Shown one piece after another: positions 8,599-16,591 of a stretch of DNA of 35,353 bases. Source of the stretch: Bacillus massiliigorillae. GTDB taxonomy: Bacteria > Bacillota > Bacilli > Bacillales > DSM-1321. The notes under the pieces are model-generated. The model was not told where the DNA came from and made no database searches. It saw nothing but the letters and a program-made list of their open reading frames with translations. The translations under genes were made by a program, and so were the position numbers. Position 1 is the first letter of the stretch, and each line of letters starts with the position of its first letter. The stretch lies in assembly GCF_000380245.2 (NCBI RefSeq), contig NZ_HG428742.1, positions 153,112 through 188,464 of the forward strand. Direction: 5' to 3'.

Positions 8599-10001
8599 TG
8601 AAATACAACCTGCCTTTCTATTGTTTTCTTGTAACCAATCCATTCAACTAATTGTTTGTAAGTACTAAAATCCAAAGGCTTATAGACTTTATTGTGTTGC
8701 TCAATACTCTGCCTCAATTCCTTAAAGCTTTTTGTTGAAAGCCCTTTCATATTTATGTAAATGGTATGTATAGCGGGATCATTCATTACCGTTGTGCATG
8801 CCTTCTTATCTTCACCTTGAACAATTGTTAGTTCAGGAAATAACTCTACTGTCAGATCATAATCGCTTACACAAATAAGTGCCCAATCTGTCACATATGA
8901 ATCCTCCACTTGAAATAGCCTCATTTTTTCACTATGAATAAACTTCTGAAATTCTAGTTCTTGTTCTTTATCTTTCAATTTTCCTTCTATCTCATTTGTA
9001 ATTCGCTGAATGGCTGCATCAGAATGTTTCTTCACGTTACGAAAGTTTTCTGCCTGCTCTGTTAGTTGATGCTCCATTTCTTTCAACTGTAGCGCCATCT
9101 TTACTTTATCTTTTTCGATCGCTCTTAAAGTCTTAGTAAAATTCTTGGCTTCTGCCTTTAATTCTGTCACTTCTTTCTGTTTTTCTTTCCACTTATTTTC
9201 TTCCTCTTTAAGTTGCTGTTTCATTTCAATAAACTGTAAACCTATTTGTTTTAGCGCATGAACTTTCTTCTCCTGCAATAAAGCGTACATCGCCTCAATT
9301 GCAAATAGCATAAGTACTTCTTGATCTTCATGCTCATGTGTACGAATGTATGCTGCATTAACAATAGAAAGTCCGTATTCATCTGCTAGCCTCTTATTGT
9401 TTTTGTAATATTCTAATAAATTATAGCATTCTACGATTTTCTCACATTTTTGAAGTTTAGATTGATACTCTTCAGGCTGATACTTCTCAATAACTTTTAC
9501 AATTTTCCTCGGCACATCCTCACCGGAAAAATCACGAAATTTCCTAAAGAATGCTTTAACCTCTTCTTCTGTCTGGAAATCATCACTTATATCCAATGGG
9601 TCTTTTCCAAGTTTTATATTCTCTTCTATATGCTGAAATTTCTCTCTTATTTCATTTGGATATTCTAACAACAAATTCGCAAATCTCGAACACGGTGTTA
9701 AATCTTCTTTTAATTCACTAAGTAACTTAAGCTGTTCATTAAATGTGTTCGCTTTTTCTAAAGTGAATGTATAATTGTTAAGAAAGTTATAAAACGGATC
9801 AGCACCACCCTTTCTTCGTCTCCTAATCATATTAGGTGTCTTAGACTTAAATATTTTTTTAATATGTTGTTTTTTTTGTTCTAAGGTCGCTTTTGTATTC
9901 CGCGTCCCCACTAAACTCTCTTGAAAATACTTCAAAATCGAATCTGCATCCTCGTCTTCTAACATCTCAATAAATAATTCAGTCTCATTCAAAATTTCCA
10001 T
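8595..10001 (-). CDS. Coiled-coil protein, first gene of McrBC-like operon
   Basis: A 468-residue protein I cannot assign to a named family. Residues 1-about 200 are helical and charged, with a basic patch (MIRRRRKGG). Residues about 235-345 form a long predicted coiled coil rich in Lys, Glu and Gln heptads (EEENKWKEKQKEVTELKAEA onward). The last 110 residues look like a compact alpha/beta domain (SYVTDWALICVSDYDLTVEL; IHTIYINMKGLS). It is the promoter-proximal gene and overlaps the ATPase start by 4 nt (ATGA), so the three products are probably made in fixed ratio. A coiled-coil subunit added to McrB and McrC recalls the coiled-coil nuclease tandem (CoCoNuT) variants of type IV restriction, though I see none of their RNA-binding signature domains. 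A sensor or scaffold role is inference. Confidence 0.6.
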   Translation of the reverse strand: MEILNETELFIEMLEDEDADSILKYFQESLVGTRNTKATLEQKKQHIKKIFKSKTPNMIRRRRKGGADPFYNFLNNYTFTLEKANTFNEQLKLLSELKEDLTPCSRFANLLLEYPNEIREKFQHIEENIKLGKDPLDISDDFQTEEEVKAFFRKFRDFSGEDVPRKIVKVIEKYQPEEYQSKLQKCEKIVECYNLLEYYKNNKRLADEYGLSIVNAAYIRTHEHEDQEVLMLFAIEAMYALLQEKKVHALKQIGLQFIEMKQQLKEEENKWKEKQKEVTELKAEAKNFTKTLRAIEKDKVKMALQLKEMEHQLTEQAENFRNVKKHSDAAIQRITNEIEGKLKDKEQELEFQKFIHSEKMRLFQVEDSYVTDWALICVSDYDLTVELFPELTIVQGEDKKACTTVMNDPAIHTIYINMKGLSTKSFKELRQSIEQHNKVYKPLDFSTYKQLVEWIGYKKTIERQVVFQ

Positions 10002-10017
10002 CCTCCTTTATAAATCT

Positions 10018-10042
10018 AATTATAACATCTGTATATCATTCA
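10018..10042 (-). promoter_or_regulatory. Extended -10 promoter of the McrBC-like operon
   Basis: On the - strand TGTTATAAT (10027-10019) is an extended -10 element. The -35 position is poor (TTTTTG at 16-bp spacing). AAAGGAGG sits just before the first gene. Confidence 0.55.
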
Positions 10043-10105
10043 AAAAGGAATACTTACATTTATATACATTAAATCTAAATACAGGAATTATGGACCGGCG
10101 TAAAA

Positions 10106-10143
10106 AAGAGGCTTATCCTACTAATAAGTAGAATAACCCTCTT
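10106..10143 (-). terminator. Terminator of the GNAT gene
   Basis: AAGAGG and CCTCTT close an imperfect hairpin with inner AT-rich pairs. On the - strand it is followed by TTTTTT. Confidence 0.75.
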
Positions 10144-10163
10144 GTAATATATTATTTTTTTCA

Positions 10164-10649
10164 TCAATGAATAGCGTCGTTGTTAGTAGAGCATCTCCCA
10201 TCACTATCCAAAACCATAATTAGCCCACTGATTACACCTGTGTTATCAATTTCACCATTTAATCTAAAGCCGAAATGCTCATATAATTGCTGAGCTACTT
10301 TATTCTCCGGACAAATACTTAAATATACGGTATCTCTTTGATATGTTTCTTGAAGATGCTTGATTAAAATGGAGAGAAATTTTTTGGCATAGCCTTTCCC
10401 TTGGTGATCCTTATCAATCATAAATCGATCTAGCCAAACATCTCCATTTGAAATATCAAGCCCATACATCGCATATCCAACCGCCGTATCTCCATCGTAT
10501 AAACCTACTGACTTCCATTGTGGTTCAAACCTTGATTGTGCAATCGATAATGCATTTGGTTCGATATAGCTTTCTTGACTACCTTCTACTGATAACAGAG
10601 CAATTGTTTGCCAATTGTCTGCAGTCACCTCACAAATTCGGAGGCTCAT
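10164..10649 (-). CDS. GNAT N-acetyltransferase (spermidine acetyltransferase-like)
   Basis: A 161-residue single GNAT domain. The strand SVGLYDGDTAVGYAMYG, then VWLDRFMIDKDHQGKGYAKKFL with the acetyl-CoA pyrophosphate loop (Q/RxxGxG/A as HQGKGYA), and the C-terminal NKVAQQLYEHFGFRLNGE are the standard motifs. ANAL-type QESYIEPNALSIAQS and WLDRFMID are typical of the BltD/PaiA spermine/spermidine acetyltransferase branch in Bacillus. The last ten or so residues (DGRCSTNNDAIH) extend past the usual end and may be poorly conserved. It stands alone between terminators, and the ATG is at 10649. The polyamine substrate is inferred from family resemblance only. Confidence 0.82.
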   Translation of the reverse strand: MSLRICEVTADNWQTIALLSVEGSQESYIEPNALSIAQSRFEPQWKSVGLYDGDTAVGYAMYGLDISNGDVWLDRFMIDKDHQGKGYAKKFLSILIKHLQETYQRDTVYLSICPENKVAQQLYEHFGFRLNGEIDNTGVISGLIMVLDSDGRCSTNNDAIH

Positions 10650-10835
10650 AATTCCACTTCGCTTTCATTTTTTTATTTACTACACTTTAATGATAATAAA
10701 AAACTGTAACTTTTTCACCTATCTTAATTGGTTACTTCTTATTTCTACATTTCCTAAGAAATATTTAGAGGATTTTTTCCTTTTTTAACGAATTTTGTAA
10801 ACAGAATGAAGATGACAACTATAAGGAGCTGCACT

Positions 10836-11984
10836 ATGAATATTAATAAGTTTGTAATGCCAGAAGTGATTTTTGGGAATGATGCCATTCATCTTGTAGG
10901 AGAAAGTTGTTTTCGTCTTGGAGCAAAACGTCCTCTTATTGTCAGCGATTTCGGGGTAAGCGATGTAGGATGGCTAGAAATTGTGATTCAAAGCTGCCAA
11001 AAGGCAGGATTACATTCTGCTATATACTATGACATTACAACGAACCCAAAAGATTATGAAGTGGAAGCAGGGCAGAAGATTTATCTGGAACATGAATGTG
11101 ACTCGATTATTGGAGTAGGCGGTGGTAGCGCTATCGATACAGCTAAGGCAATCGCTATTGTCGTTACAAATGGCGGAACCATTCAAGATTATGAGGGTGT
11201 TGATGAAATCGACGAGCCTCTCCCTCCTCTCGTTATGGTTGCAACTACTGCTGGTTCTGGCTCAGAAGTTTCCCAATTCTCCGTAATCGTCGATTCAACC
11301 AGAAAGAAAAAAATGACGATTGTATCCAAATCTCTCGTACCCGACATTGCCATAATTGACCCACAAACCTTAACAACAAAAAGCCCACAACTCACCGCTT
11401 CTACTGGTTTAGATGTCTTAACTCATGCCATTGAAGCATATGTAAGCATTGCCTCGACTGCTCTCACAGACGTTCAAGCAAAAAATGCAATATCTCTAGT
11501 AGCAAATTATTTAAGACCGTCTGTCGCATCTAGTTTAAATACAGAAGCAAAACATCATATGGCAATGGCTAGCCTGCAAGCAGGATTGGCTTTTTCAAAT
11601 GCCATTTTAGGCGCTGTTCATGCGATGTCGCATGCAATTGGCGGTCGTTTTCCTTTGCTTCACGGAGAAGTGAATTCCGTTCTTTTACCACATGTAATGG
11701 AATTTAACTTTTTAGCTGTACCGAAGAAATTCATGACAATTGCTGAATTATGCGGAGAAAATATAAGGAATATGACGGAAGTGGAAGCAGGTAGAAAAGC
11801 AATCCACTTTGTAAAGCAATTATCTTTAGATATTGGCGTTCCACAAAGATTATCAGATATGGGGTTAGACGATGAAATGATTGCTGAAATGAGCCAAATC
11901 GCTCTAGATGATGCATGTATGATTACGAACCCTCGAGATATTACGGTAACCGATGTACAGCACTTATTCAAACAAGCATTATAA
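10836..11984 (+). CDS. Iron-containing alcohol dehydrogenase
   Basis: 382 residues from the ATG at 10836, chosen because AAGGAG at 10823-10828 is 7 nt upstream; the in-frame ATG at 10806 has no site and would add ten atypical residues. It belongs to the group III Fe-ADH family. The nucleotide motif is GVGGGSAIDTAKA. The metal ligands Asp and three His appear in TGLDVLTHAIEAYV, AVHAMSHAIGG and LLHGEVNS. It oxidises or reduces primary alcohols and diols with NAD(P). It is the first gene of an operon with a histidine kinase (13-bp gap) and an NtrC-type regulator (26-bp gap), so its product may generate or consume the signal the kinase senses, which is inference. I found no -24/-12 element upstream of this operon. 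Confidence 0.88.
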   Translation: MNINKFVMPEVIFGNDAIHLVGESCFRLGAKRPLIVSDFGVSDVGWLEIVIQSCQKAGLHSAIYYDITTNPKDYEVEAGQKIYLEHECDSIIGVGGGSAIDTAKAIAIVVTNGGTIQDYEGVDEIDEPLPPLVMVATTAGSGSEVSQFSVIVDSTRKKKMTIVSKSLVPDIAIIDPQTLTTKSPQLTASTGLDVLTHAIEAYVSIASTALTDVQAKNAISLVANYLRPSVASSLNTEAKHHMAMASLQAGLAFSNAILGAVHAMSHAIGGRFPLLHGEVNSVLLPHVMEFNFLAVPKKFMTIAELCGENIRNMTEVEAGRKAIHFVKQLSLDIGVPQRLSDMGLDDEMIAEMSQIALDDACMITNPRDITVTDVQHLFKQAL

Positions 11985-11997
11985 GGAGTGAGACTTC

Positions 11998-13659
11998 ATG
12001 AATGAGAGGAAACAAATCATTGAACGACTAACCGGCGTACAATCCTCCAAACGAAATTATTATACAGAATTAAAGAAAACCATTATAGAAATGAAAAAGA
12101 AAAATATGCAATTAGAGATTATTAATGATGTCATGAAAAGCTTAAATGTTGAAATGTCGATGGACGAAATGTTGAAGAATATTATGGATAAACTACTTAC
12201 CATTTTCCCATTTGATCGTATAAGTTTAGCTACTTGCAAAGGTGAGGAATTAATTCTATCTAATGTATATCCAAAATCACTCGACTATATAAAAAGAGGC
12301 AGTTTATTAAATAAGGAGCATTCTCTCTATTGGAAAGTCATTAACTCACAGCAAATGATGTATTATACCATTCAACAAGAAGGCGAAATTGAATCCTATG
12401 TAGAAACAAAAATCCTTCAAAAGAACGGTATTAAAACGATTTTACTATTCCCGCTTTTTGGGAAAGGAAAAGTAGTTGGCATTTTAAGCTTCGGAAGTAT
12501 TGGTACAATCACAAATGAAGAGTCTGATATAGCCTTTCTACAGCAGCTCTCTGACCATTTTGGTGTGTGCCTTGAAAATGCACGTCTCTATAATGAAGTA
12601 CTCAACAGTAAGAAGCAATGGGAAGACACTTTCCGAGCAGTAGTTGATATGATTCTTGTGGTGGACTTGAATGGCAATATTTTAAAAGTAAATGATGCTG
12701 CTAAACAATACTTCCAGTTAAGCGAAGATAATCTTTCACACAAAAATATTTGCCATCTATTTAGTGATAATAATGATATCCTTCAATTACTAACAGATTG
12801 TTGCAATACAAAGGAAGCGGCGTATCAGGAAATTAACTTAGCTAATCACACGATTTTCGAAACATTCTCAAATCCTATATTCAATGAAGAAAAGCAAATG
12901 TACGGTGTTATTTTGTACTTAAAAGATGTATCTGAAAAAAGGCGAATTGAAGCCCAGCTTATTCATTCAGGTAAATTGGCGGCAATTGGTGAATTAGCTG
13001 CTGGAATTGCACATGAACTGAACAATCCATTAACCGCAATCTTAGGTAACTCACAACTACTATTACGAAATACCAATCACGATGAACTGTCCCATAAACT
13101 TTATAATGATATAAATAATTGTGGTAAGCGCTGCAAAAATATTATACAAAACCTATTAACTTTCTCCAGACAAGATGAATACCTTTTTCAGGAATGCTCT
13201 GTGAATGAAGCCGTTGATCAAATACTCAGTTTAATAGGTTATCAAATTGAGATGCAGCATATTAATATCGTAGTAAAACAAGAAGCGAACCTTCCTAAAA
13301 TAAATGGAAGCCTACAACAAATTGGCCAAATTGTTATTAATCTCGTACTTAATGCAAAAGATTCATTTGAGAATACTAAAGTTCGTCAAAAAAAAATTAT
13401 CGTCCAAACAAAATCTCGAAAAGAAGAAGGAAAGAAATGGGTTTACCTTACTGTGCAGGATAATGGTAATGGCATCTGTGAAGACCATTTATTAGAGATT
13501 TTTAATCCTTTCTTTACTACTAAACAAGTAGGAAAAGGAACAGGTCTTGGCTTATCTGTTAGCCTTGGAATTGCTCAAGCACATAGTGGATCCATTGAAG
13601 TGATGAGTGTACTAGGAAAAGGTAGTAAATTCATCTTACGTTTACCTTCTAATCAGTAA
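11998..13659 (+). CDS. Soluble sensor histidine kinase (GAF-PAS-HisKA-HATPase)
   Basis: A 553-residue kinase without a convincing membrane segment, so probably cytosolic. An N-terminal coiled coil (1-45) leads to a GAF domain (about 50-195), a PAS domain (about 205-310, DTFRAVVDMILVVDLNGNILKVNDAA), the HisKA dimer with H-box GELAAGIAHELNNPLTAIL (His 339), then N-box NLVLNAKDSF, G1 VQDNGNGI, F-box FFTTK and G2 GKGTGLGLS. The layout is that of NtrB-like kinases that pair with sigma-54 activators. AAGGAGTGAG precedes the ATG. The signal is unknown; the link to two alcohol dehydrogenases suggests an alcohol, aldehyde or redox cue bound by the GAF or PAS domain. All catalytic motifs are intact. 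Confidence 0.9.
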   Translation: MNERKQIIERLTGVQSSKRNYYTELKKTIIEMKKKNMQLEIINDVMKSLNVEMSMDEMLKNIMDKLLTIFPFDRISLATCKGEELILSNVYPKSLDYIKRGSLLNKEHSLYWKVINSQQMMYYTIQQEGEIESYVETKILQKNGIKTILLFPLFGKGKVVGILSFGSIGTITNEESDIAFLQQLSDHFGVCLENARLYNEVLNSKKQWEDTFRAVVDMILVVDLNGNILKVNDAAKQYFQLSEDNLSHKNICHLFSDNNDILQLLTDCCNTKEAAYQEINLANHTIFETFSNPIFNEEKQMYGVILYLKDVSEKRRIEAQLIHSGKLAAIGELAAGIAHELNNPLTAILGNSQLLLRNTNHDELSHKLYNDINNCGKRCKNIIQNLLTFSRQDEYLFQECSVNEAVDQILSLIGYQIEMQHINIVVKQEANLPKINGSLQQIGQIVINLVLNAKDSFENTKVRQKKIIVQTKSRKEEGKKWVYLTVQDNGNGICEDHLLEIFNPFFTTKQVGKGTGLGLSVSLGIAQAHSGSIEVMSVLGKGSKFILRLPSNQ

Positions 13660-13685
13660 GTCAAAATGATAAAGCAGGTGATGTT

Positions 13686-15131
13686 ATGTCTCGCATTTTA
13701 ATCATTGATGATGAACCAGAAGTAGGCAATTTCTTATCACATCTACTATCAAGCAAAGGGTTTCAAGTAACAATCGGCTACAGTGGCGAAGATTTTCGCC
13801 GCCTTCTTAAACAGCAACAATATAACTTAGCCTTGATTGATGTTAAATTACCTGATGCTGATGGATTAGATATTTTAAGAATATTAAAGAAAGCTATTCC
13901 CTCTTGTAAATCCATCGTAATGACTGGTTATAGTACGGTAAAAACCGCCATTGAAGCAATCAAAATTGGGGCAAACGATTATATAGAAAAACCTTTTGAT
14001 GATATCGATGAATTAGAAGCACTAATTGATCATCTACTTAATTACAATCAAACACCATACCATAGTGATATTCATATCCTTGCAGAAAGCCAAGGATTCA
14101 TCGTCGGGACAAGTAAACAAATGAATAATATGCTCACTTTAGCTTATAAAATTGCTCAAAAAAATATTAATGTGTTAATTGAAGGTGAAACAGGCAGTGG
14201 AAAAGAAGTACTCGCCCAATTCATTCATCATTCCAGCCCTCGTTCACAAAATCCTTTTGTCGGGTTAAACTGTGGTGCTTTATCGGAGTCTCTATTAGAA
14301 AGTGAACTGTTCGGGCATGAGAAAGGAGCCTTTACAGGAGCAGTCAAAGATCGTAAAGGGGTTTTTGAAATTGCCAATAAAGGAACCTTATTTTTAGATG
14401 AAATTGCCGAAGCTTCCGCTTCCTCTCAAGTTAAATTACTACGAGTTATCGAAACAGGGGAATATAAACGCATTGGAGATGAATCCATTCGAAGAACAAA
14501 TACTCGAATCATTGCCGCTTCACATGTTAATTTGTCAGAAGCAGTGAACGATAGAAAATTTAGAGAGGATTTATTATATCGATTAGATGTTGTGAAATTA
14601 TCGTTACCTCCATTACGAGAACGCACAGAAGACATTCCATTATTCTTAACATCTCTATTAAAAAAATATAATTCCTCTCTACTATTTGCAGATGAAAGTA
14701 TTCAAATGCTCACTGAATACGATTGGCCGGGAAATATACGCGAGCTAGTCAACGTTGTAAAGCGAGCATTAACAATCGCAGAAGATGAAACAACAATTAT
14801 TACTCCACACTACTTACCTGAGAAAATTCAAAAACACTATCAATCATCAACTAAGAAACCTCTATCAACCATTGAGAAAAAAGAAAAAACAGAACAAAAT
14901 TTACCACAATATCTAGAAAAGTGGAGTAAACAAATGCTCCATTTTTGGGAAAAGGAAAATGATATAGCACTTGATGAGATACTTCAGAAAGTAAAGGAGC
15001 TTGAAATTACCATTGGAAAAGCTTTCGCTACAAAAATGATGAAAGAAACAATTGGAAATCGTAAAAAAGCAGCAGAAAATCTGCACATTAGCACGCGAAA
15101 GCTTCGTTATATAATGTCTGAAAAAAATTAA
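13686..15131 (+). CDS. NtrC-family sigma-54-dependent response regulator
   Basis: 481 residues. The receiver domain (1-120) has the acidic pair DDE at 8-10, the phosphoacceptor Asp 52 in ALIDVKLPDADG and the switch Lys in YIEKPFDD. The central AAA+ domain has Walker A GETGSGKE near 167, the sigma-54-contact loop GAFTGA at 214-219, GTLFLDEI for Walker B, and REDLLYRLDVVKLSLPPLRER. A linker of about 70 residues precedes a Fis-type helix-turn-helix (GNRKKAAENLHISTRKLRYIM). It is the cognate partner of the upstream kinase (26-bp gap). It would activate RNA polymerase carrying SigL, and the -24/-12 promoter of the zinc alcohol dehydrogenase at 15261-16271 is the evident local target. Confidence 0.93.
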   Translation: MSRILIIDDEPEVGNFLSHLLSSKGFQVTIGYSGEDFRRLLKQQQYNLALIDVKLPDADGLDILRILKKAIPSCKSIVMTGYSTVKTAIEAIKIGANDYIEKPFDDIDELEALIDHLLNYNQTPYHSDIHILAESQGFIVGTSKQMNNMLTLAYKIAQKNINVLIEGETGSGKEVLAQFIHHSSPRSQNPFVGLNCGALSESLLESELFGHEKGAFTGAVKDRKGVFEIANKGTLFLDEIAEASASSQVKLLRVIETGEYKRIGDESIRRTNTRIIAASHVNLSEAVNDRKFREDLLYRLDVVKLSLPPLRERTEDIPLFLTSLLKKYNSSLLFADESIQMLTEYDWPGNIRELVNVVKRALTIAEDETTIITPHYLPEKIQKHYQSSTKKPLSTIEKKEKTEQNLPQYLEKWSKQMLHFWEKENDIALDEILQKVKELEITIGKAFATKMMKETIGNRKKAAENLHISTRKLRYIMSEKN

Positions 15132-15165
15132 AACAAGGAGGCCTTATTAGTCCCCTTGTTTTTTA
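15130..15165 (+). terminator. Terminator of the ADH-kinase-regulator operon
   Basis: AAAACAAGG pairs with CCTTGTTTT across a short loop and ends in a T-run; it begins inside the stop codon of the regulator gene. Confidence 0.8.
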
Positions 15166-15260
15166 TTTTCACATGTAGTTGTTTTTGCTCAACTTCTGTA
15201 AACATTCGTGATCAAGTTATAAAACGGTTTCATTACCTAGAAATCTAATAATCTATTTTT

Positions 15261-16271
15261 TTACATTGTAAGAACGATACGTCCGTTAATTTGTCCTTTT
15301 TCCATTTTCTCAAACACTTCATTAATGCTATCCATCGGTGCTGTTTCGATATTTGCTTTTACTTTACCTTGTGCAGCAAACTCCAATGCTTCCTGCATAT
15401 CTTTACGCGTTCCTACAATGGATCCTTTCACTGTCACACCATTTAATACGGTATCAAAAATTGGAATTGGAAGCTCTGAATTTGGTAAGCCTACAACAAC
15501 TAGCGTTCCATCACGCTTTACCGATTGATAAGCTTGTTCAAAAGCTATCTTTGAAACAGCTACACTAACCGCTGCTTGAGCGCCACCAACTGCTTCTTTA
15601 ATTGCTTGAGCAGGGTCCACTTCTCTACTATTAAACGTTAAATCAGCACCTAATTTCTTCGCAAGTTCTAATTTATCATCTTGAATATCTACCGCAATAA
15701 CGTTGAATCCCATTGCTTTTGCATATTGAAGTGCAACATGGCCTAGACCACCAATACCATATATCGCAACCCAATCACCAGGTTTTGCTTCCGATACCTT
15801 CAAGGCTTTATACGTCGTTACACCTGCGCAAAGAATTGGAGCAATTTCTACAGGGTCTACATTATCAGGAATTCTCGCTACATAAGCAGCTGGCGCTTTA
15901 CAATATTCTGCATACCCCCCGTCTACAGAATAACCTCCATTTAATTGATCAAGACATAGCGTTTCTCTACCTGTAATACAGTACTCACATTCACCACAAG
16001 CAGAATATAACCAAGGAATTCCTACACGGTCGCCTACTTTAATAGATGTTACGCCTTCAGCAACTTCTTCAACAATCCCCACACCTTCATGCCCAGGAAT
16101 AAGAGGTAGTTTTGGTTTAACTGGCCAGTCACCCTGTGCAGCATGTAGATCCGTATGACAAACTCCACAAGCTTCAATCTTTACTAAAATTTCGCCTGCT
16201 TCTAATGTTGGCTTTGGCACATCTTTAATTTCCAATTTGCTATTAAACTGGTTAACTACTGCTGCTTTCAT
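15261..16271 (-). CDS. adhP: Zinc-dependent alcohol dehydrogenase (AdhT/AdhP type)
   Basis: 336 residues from the ATG at 16271. An upstream TTG at 16289 would place the GGGGAGG ribosome binding site inside the gene, so it was rejected. The medium-chain dehydrogenase features are intact: catalytic zinc ligands in ACGVCHTDLHAA and GHEGVGIVEEV, the four-cysteine structural zinc loop CGECEYC...C, and the NAD-binding GIGGLGHVALQYAKAMG followed by VAVDI. The length and sequence fit the thermostable AdhT of Geobacillus and the propanol-preferring AdhP group. It interconverts ethanol-like alcohols and aldehydes with NAD. It is convergent with the kinase/regulator operon, and its upstream region carries a sigma-54 promoter and an enhancer-like palindrome. 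Confidence 0.92.
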   Translation of the reverse strand: MKAAVVNQFNSKLEIKDVPKPTLEAGEILVKIEACGVCHTDLHAAQGDWPVKPKLPLIPGHEGVGIVEEVAEGVTSIKVGDRVGIPWLYSACGECEYCITGRETLCLDQLNGGYSVDGGYAEYCKAPAAYVARIPDNVDPVEIAPILCAGVTTYKALKVSEAKPGDWVAIYGIGGLGHVALQYAKAMGFNVIAVDIQDDKLELAKKLGADLTFNSREVDPAQAIKEAVGGAQAAVSVAVSKIAFEQAYQSVKRDGTLVVVGLPNSELPIPIFDTVLNGVTVKGSIVGTRKDMQEALEFAAQGKVKANIETAPMDSINEVFEKMEKGQINGRIVLTM

Positions 16272-16314
16272 AAAACCATTCCTCCCCAAAAAGTAGAATA
16301 CAAATAATTACTAA

Positions 16315-16330
16315 TGCAACTCTTATGCCA
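16315..16330 (-). promoter_or_regulatory. Sigma-54 (-24/-12) promoter of the zinc ADH
   Basis: Read on the - strand the site is TGGCATAAGAGTTGCA. It matches TGGCA-N6-TTGCA exactly, with the invariant GG and GC at the required spacing. It lies 44 bp upstream of the ATG, giving a leader of about 32 nt. Confidence 0.85.
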
Positions 16331-16429
16331 ACTTGTCTATTCCCTTATTTATAAGCATCCTGCTGTTTTTCACATCCACAATGTGCCGATTTTTCGGAAT
16401 ATCCCAACGAAAAGGTGGATAAAAAAACG

Positions 16430-16445
16430 ATGAATACGTATTCAT
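16430..16445. promoter_or_regulatory. 16-bp perfect palindrome, enhancer candidate
   Basis: ATGAATACGTATTCAT is self-complementary over all 16 bases. Its centre lies about 130 bp upstream of the predicted sigma-54 start, the usual range for an NtrC-type activator site. A smaller CCGA-TTTT-TCGG repeat at 16386-16397 lies between them. It also lies 150 bp upstream of the catalase gene and could belong to that promoter instead. Confidence 0.5.
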
Positions 16446-16591
16446 AACATAAAATTCAATCCAATTTTACAGTTATAAACTTAAAAATTTAAATTTAATA
16501 AATTATTCAGAAATACCAAGCTTTTTCATCGAAACTTTTTTATATACTTATTTATGTAGTACATACATCTTTTTTAGGGAGGCTCTATAAT

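Noticed and set aside
10650..10835. Possible sigma-54 promoter for the Fe-ADH operon
   Set aside because: No GG-N10-GC element with TGGCA/TTGCA sequence was found; the region shows no clear promoter of any class.
16446..16591. PerR box or sigma-B promoter for catalase
   Set aside because: The best matches (for example TTTAATAAATTATT) have too many mismatches in AT-rich DNA to support a call.
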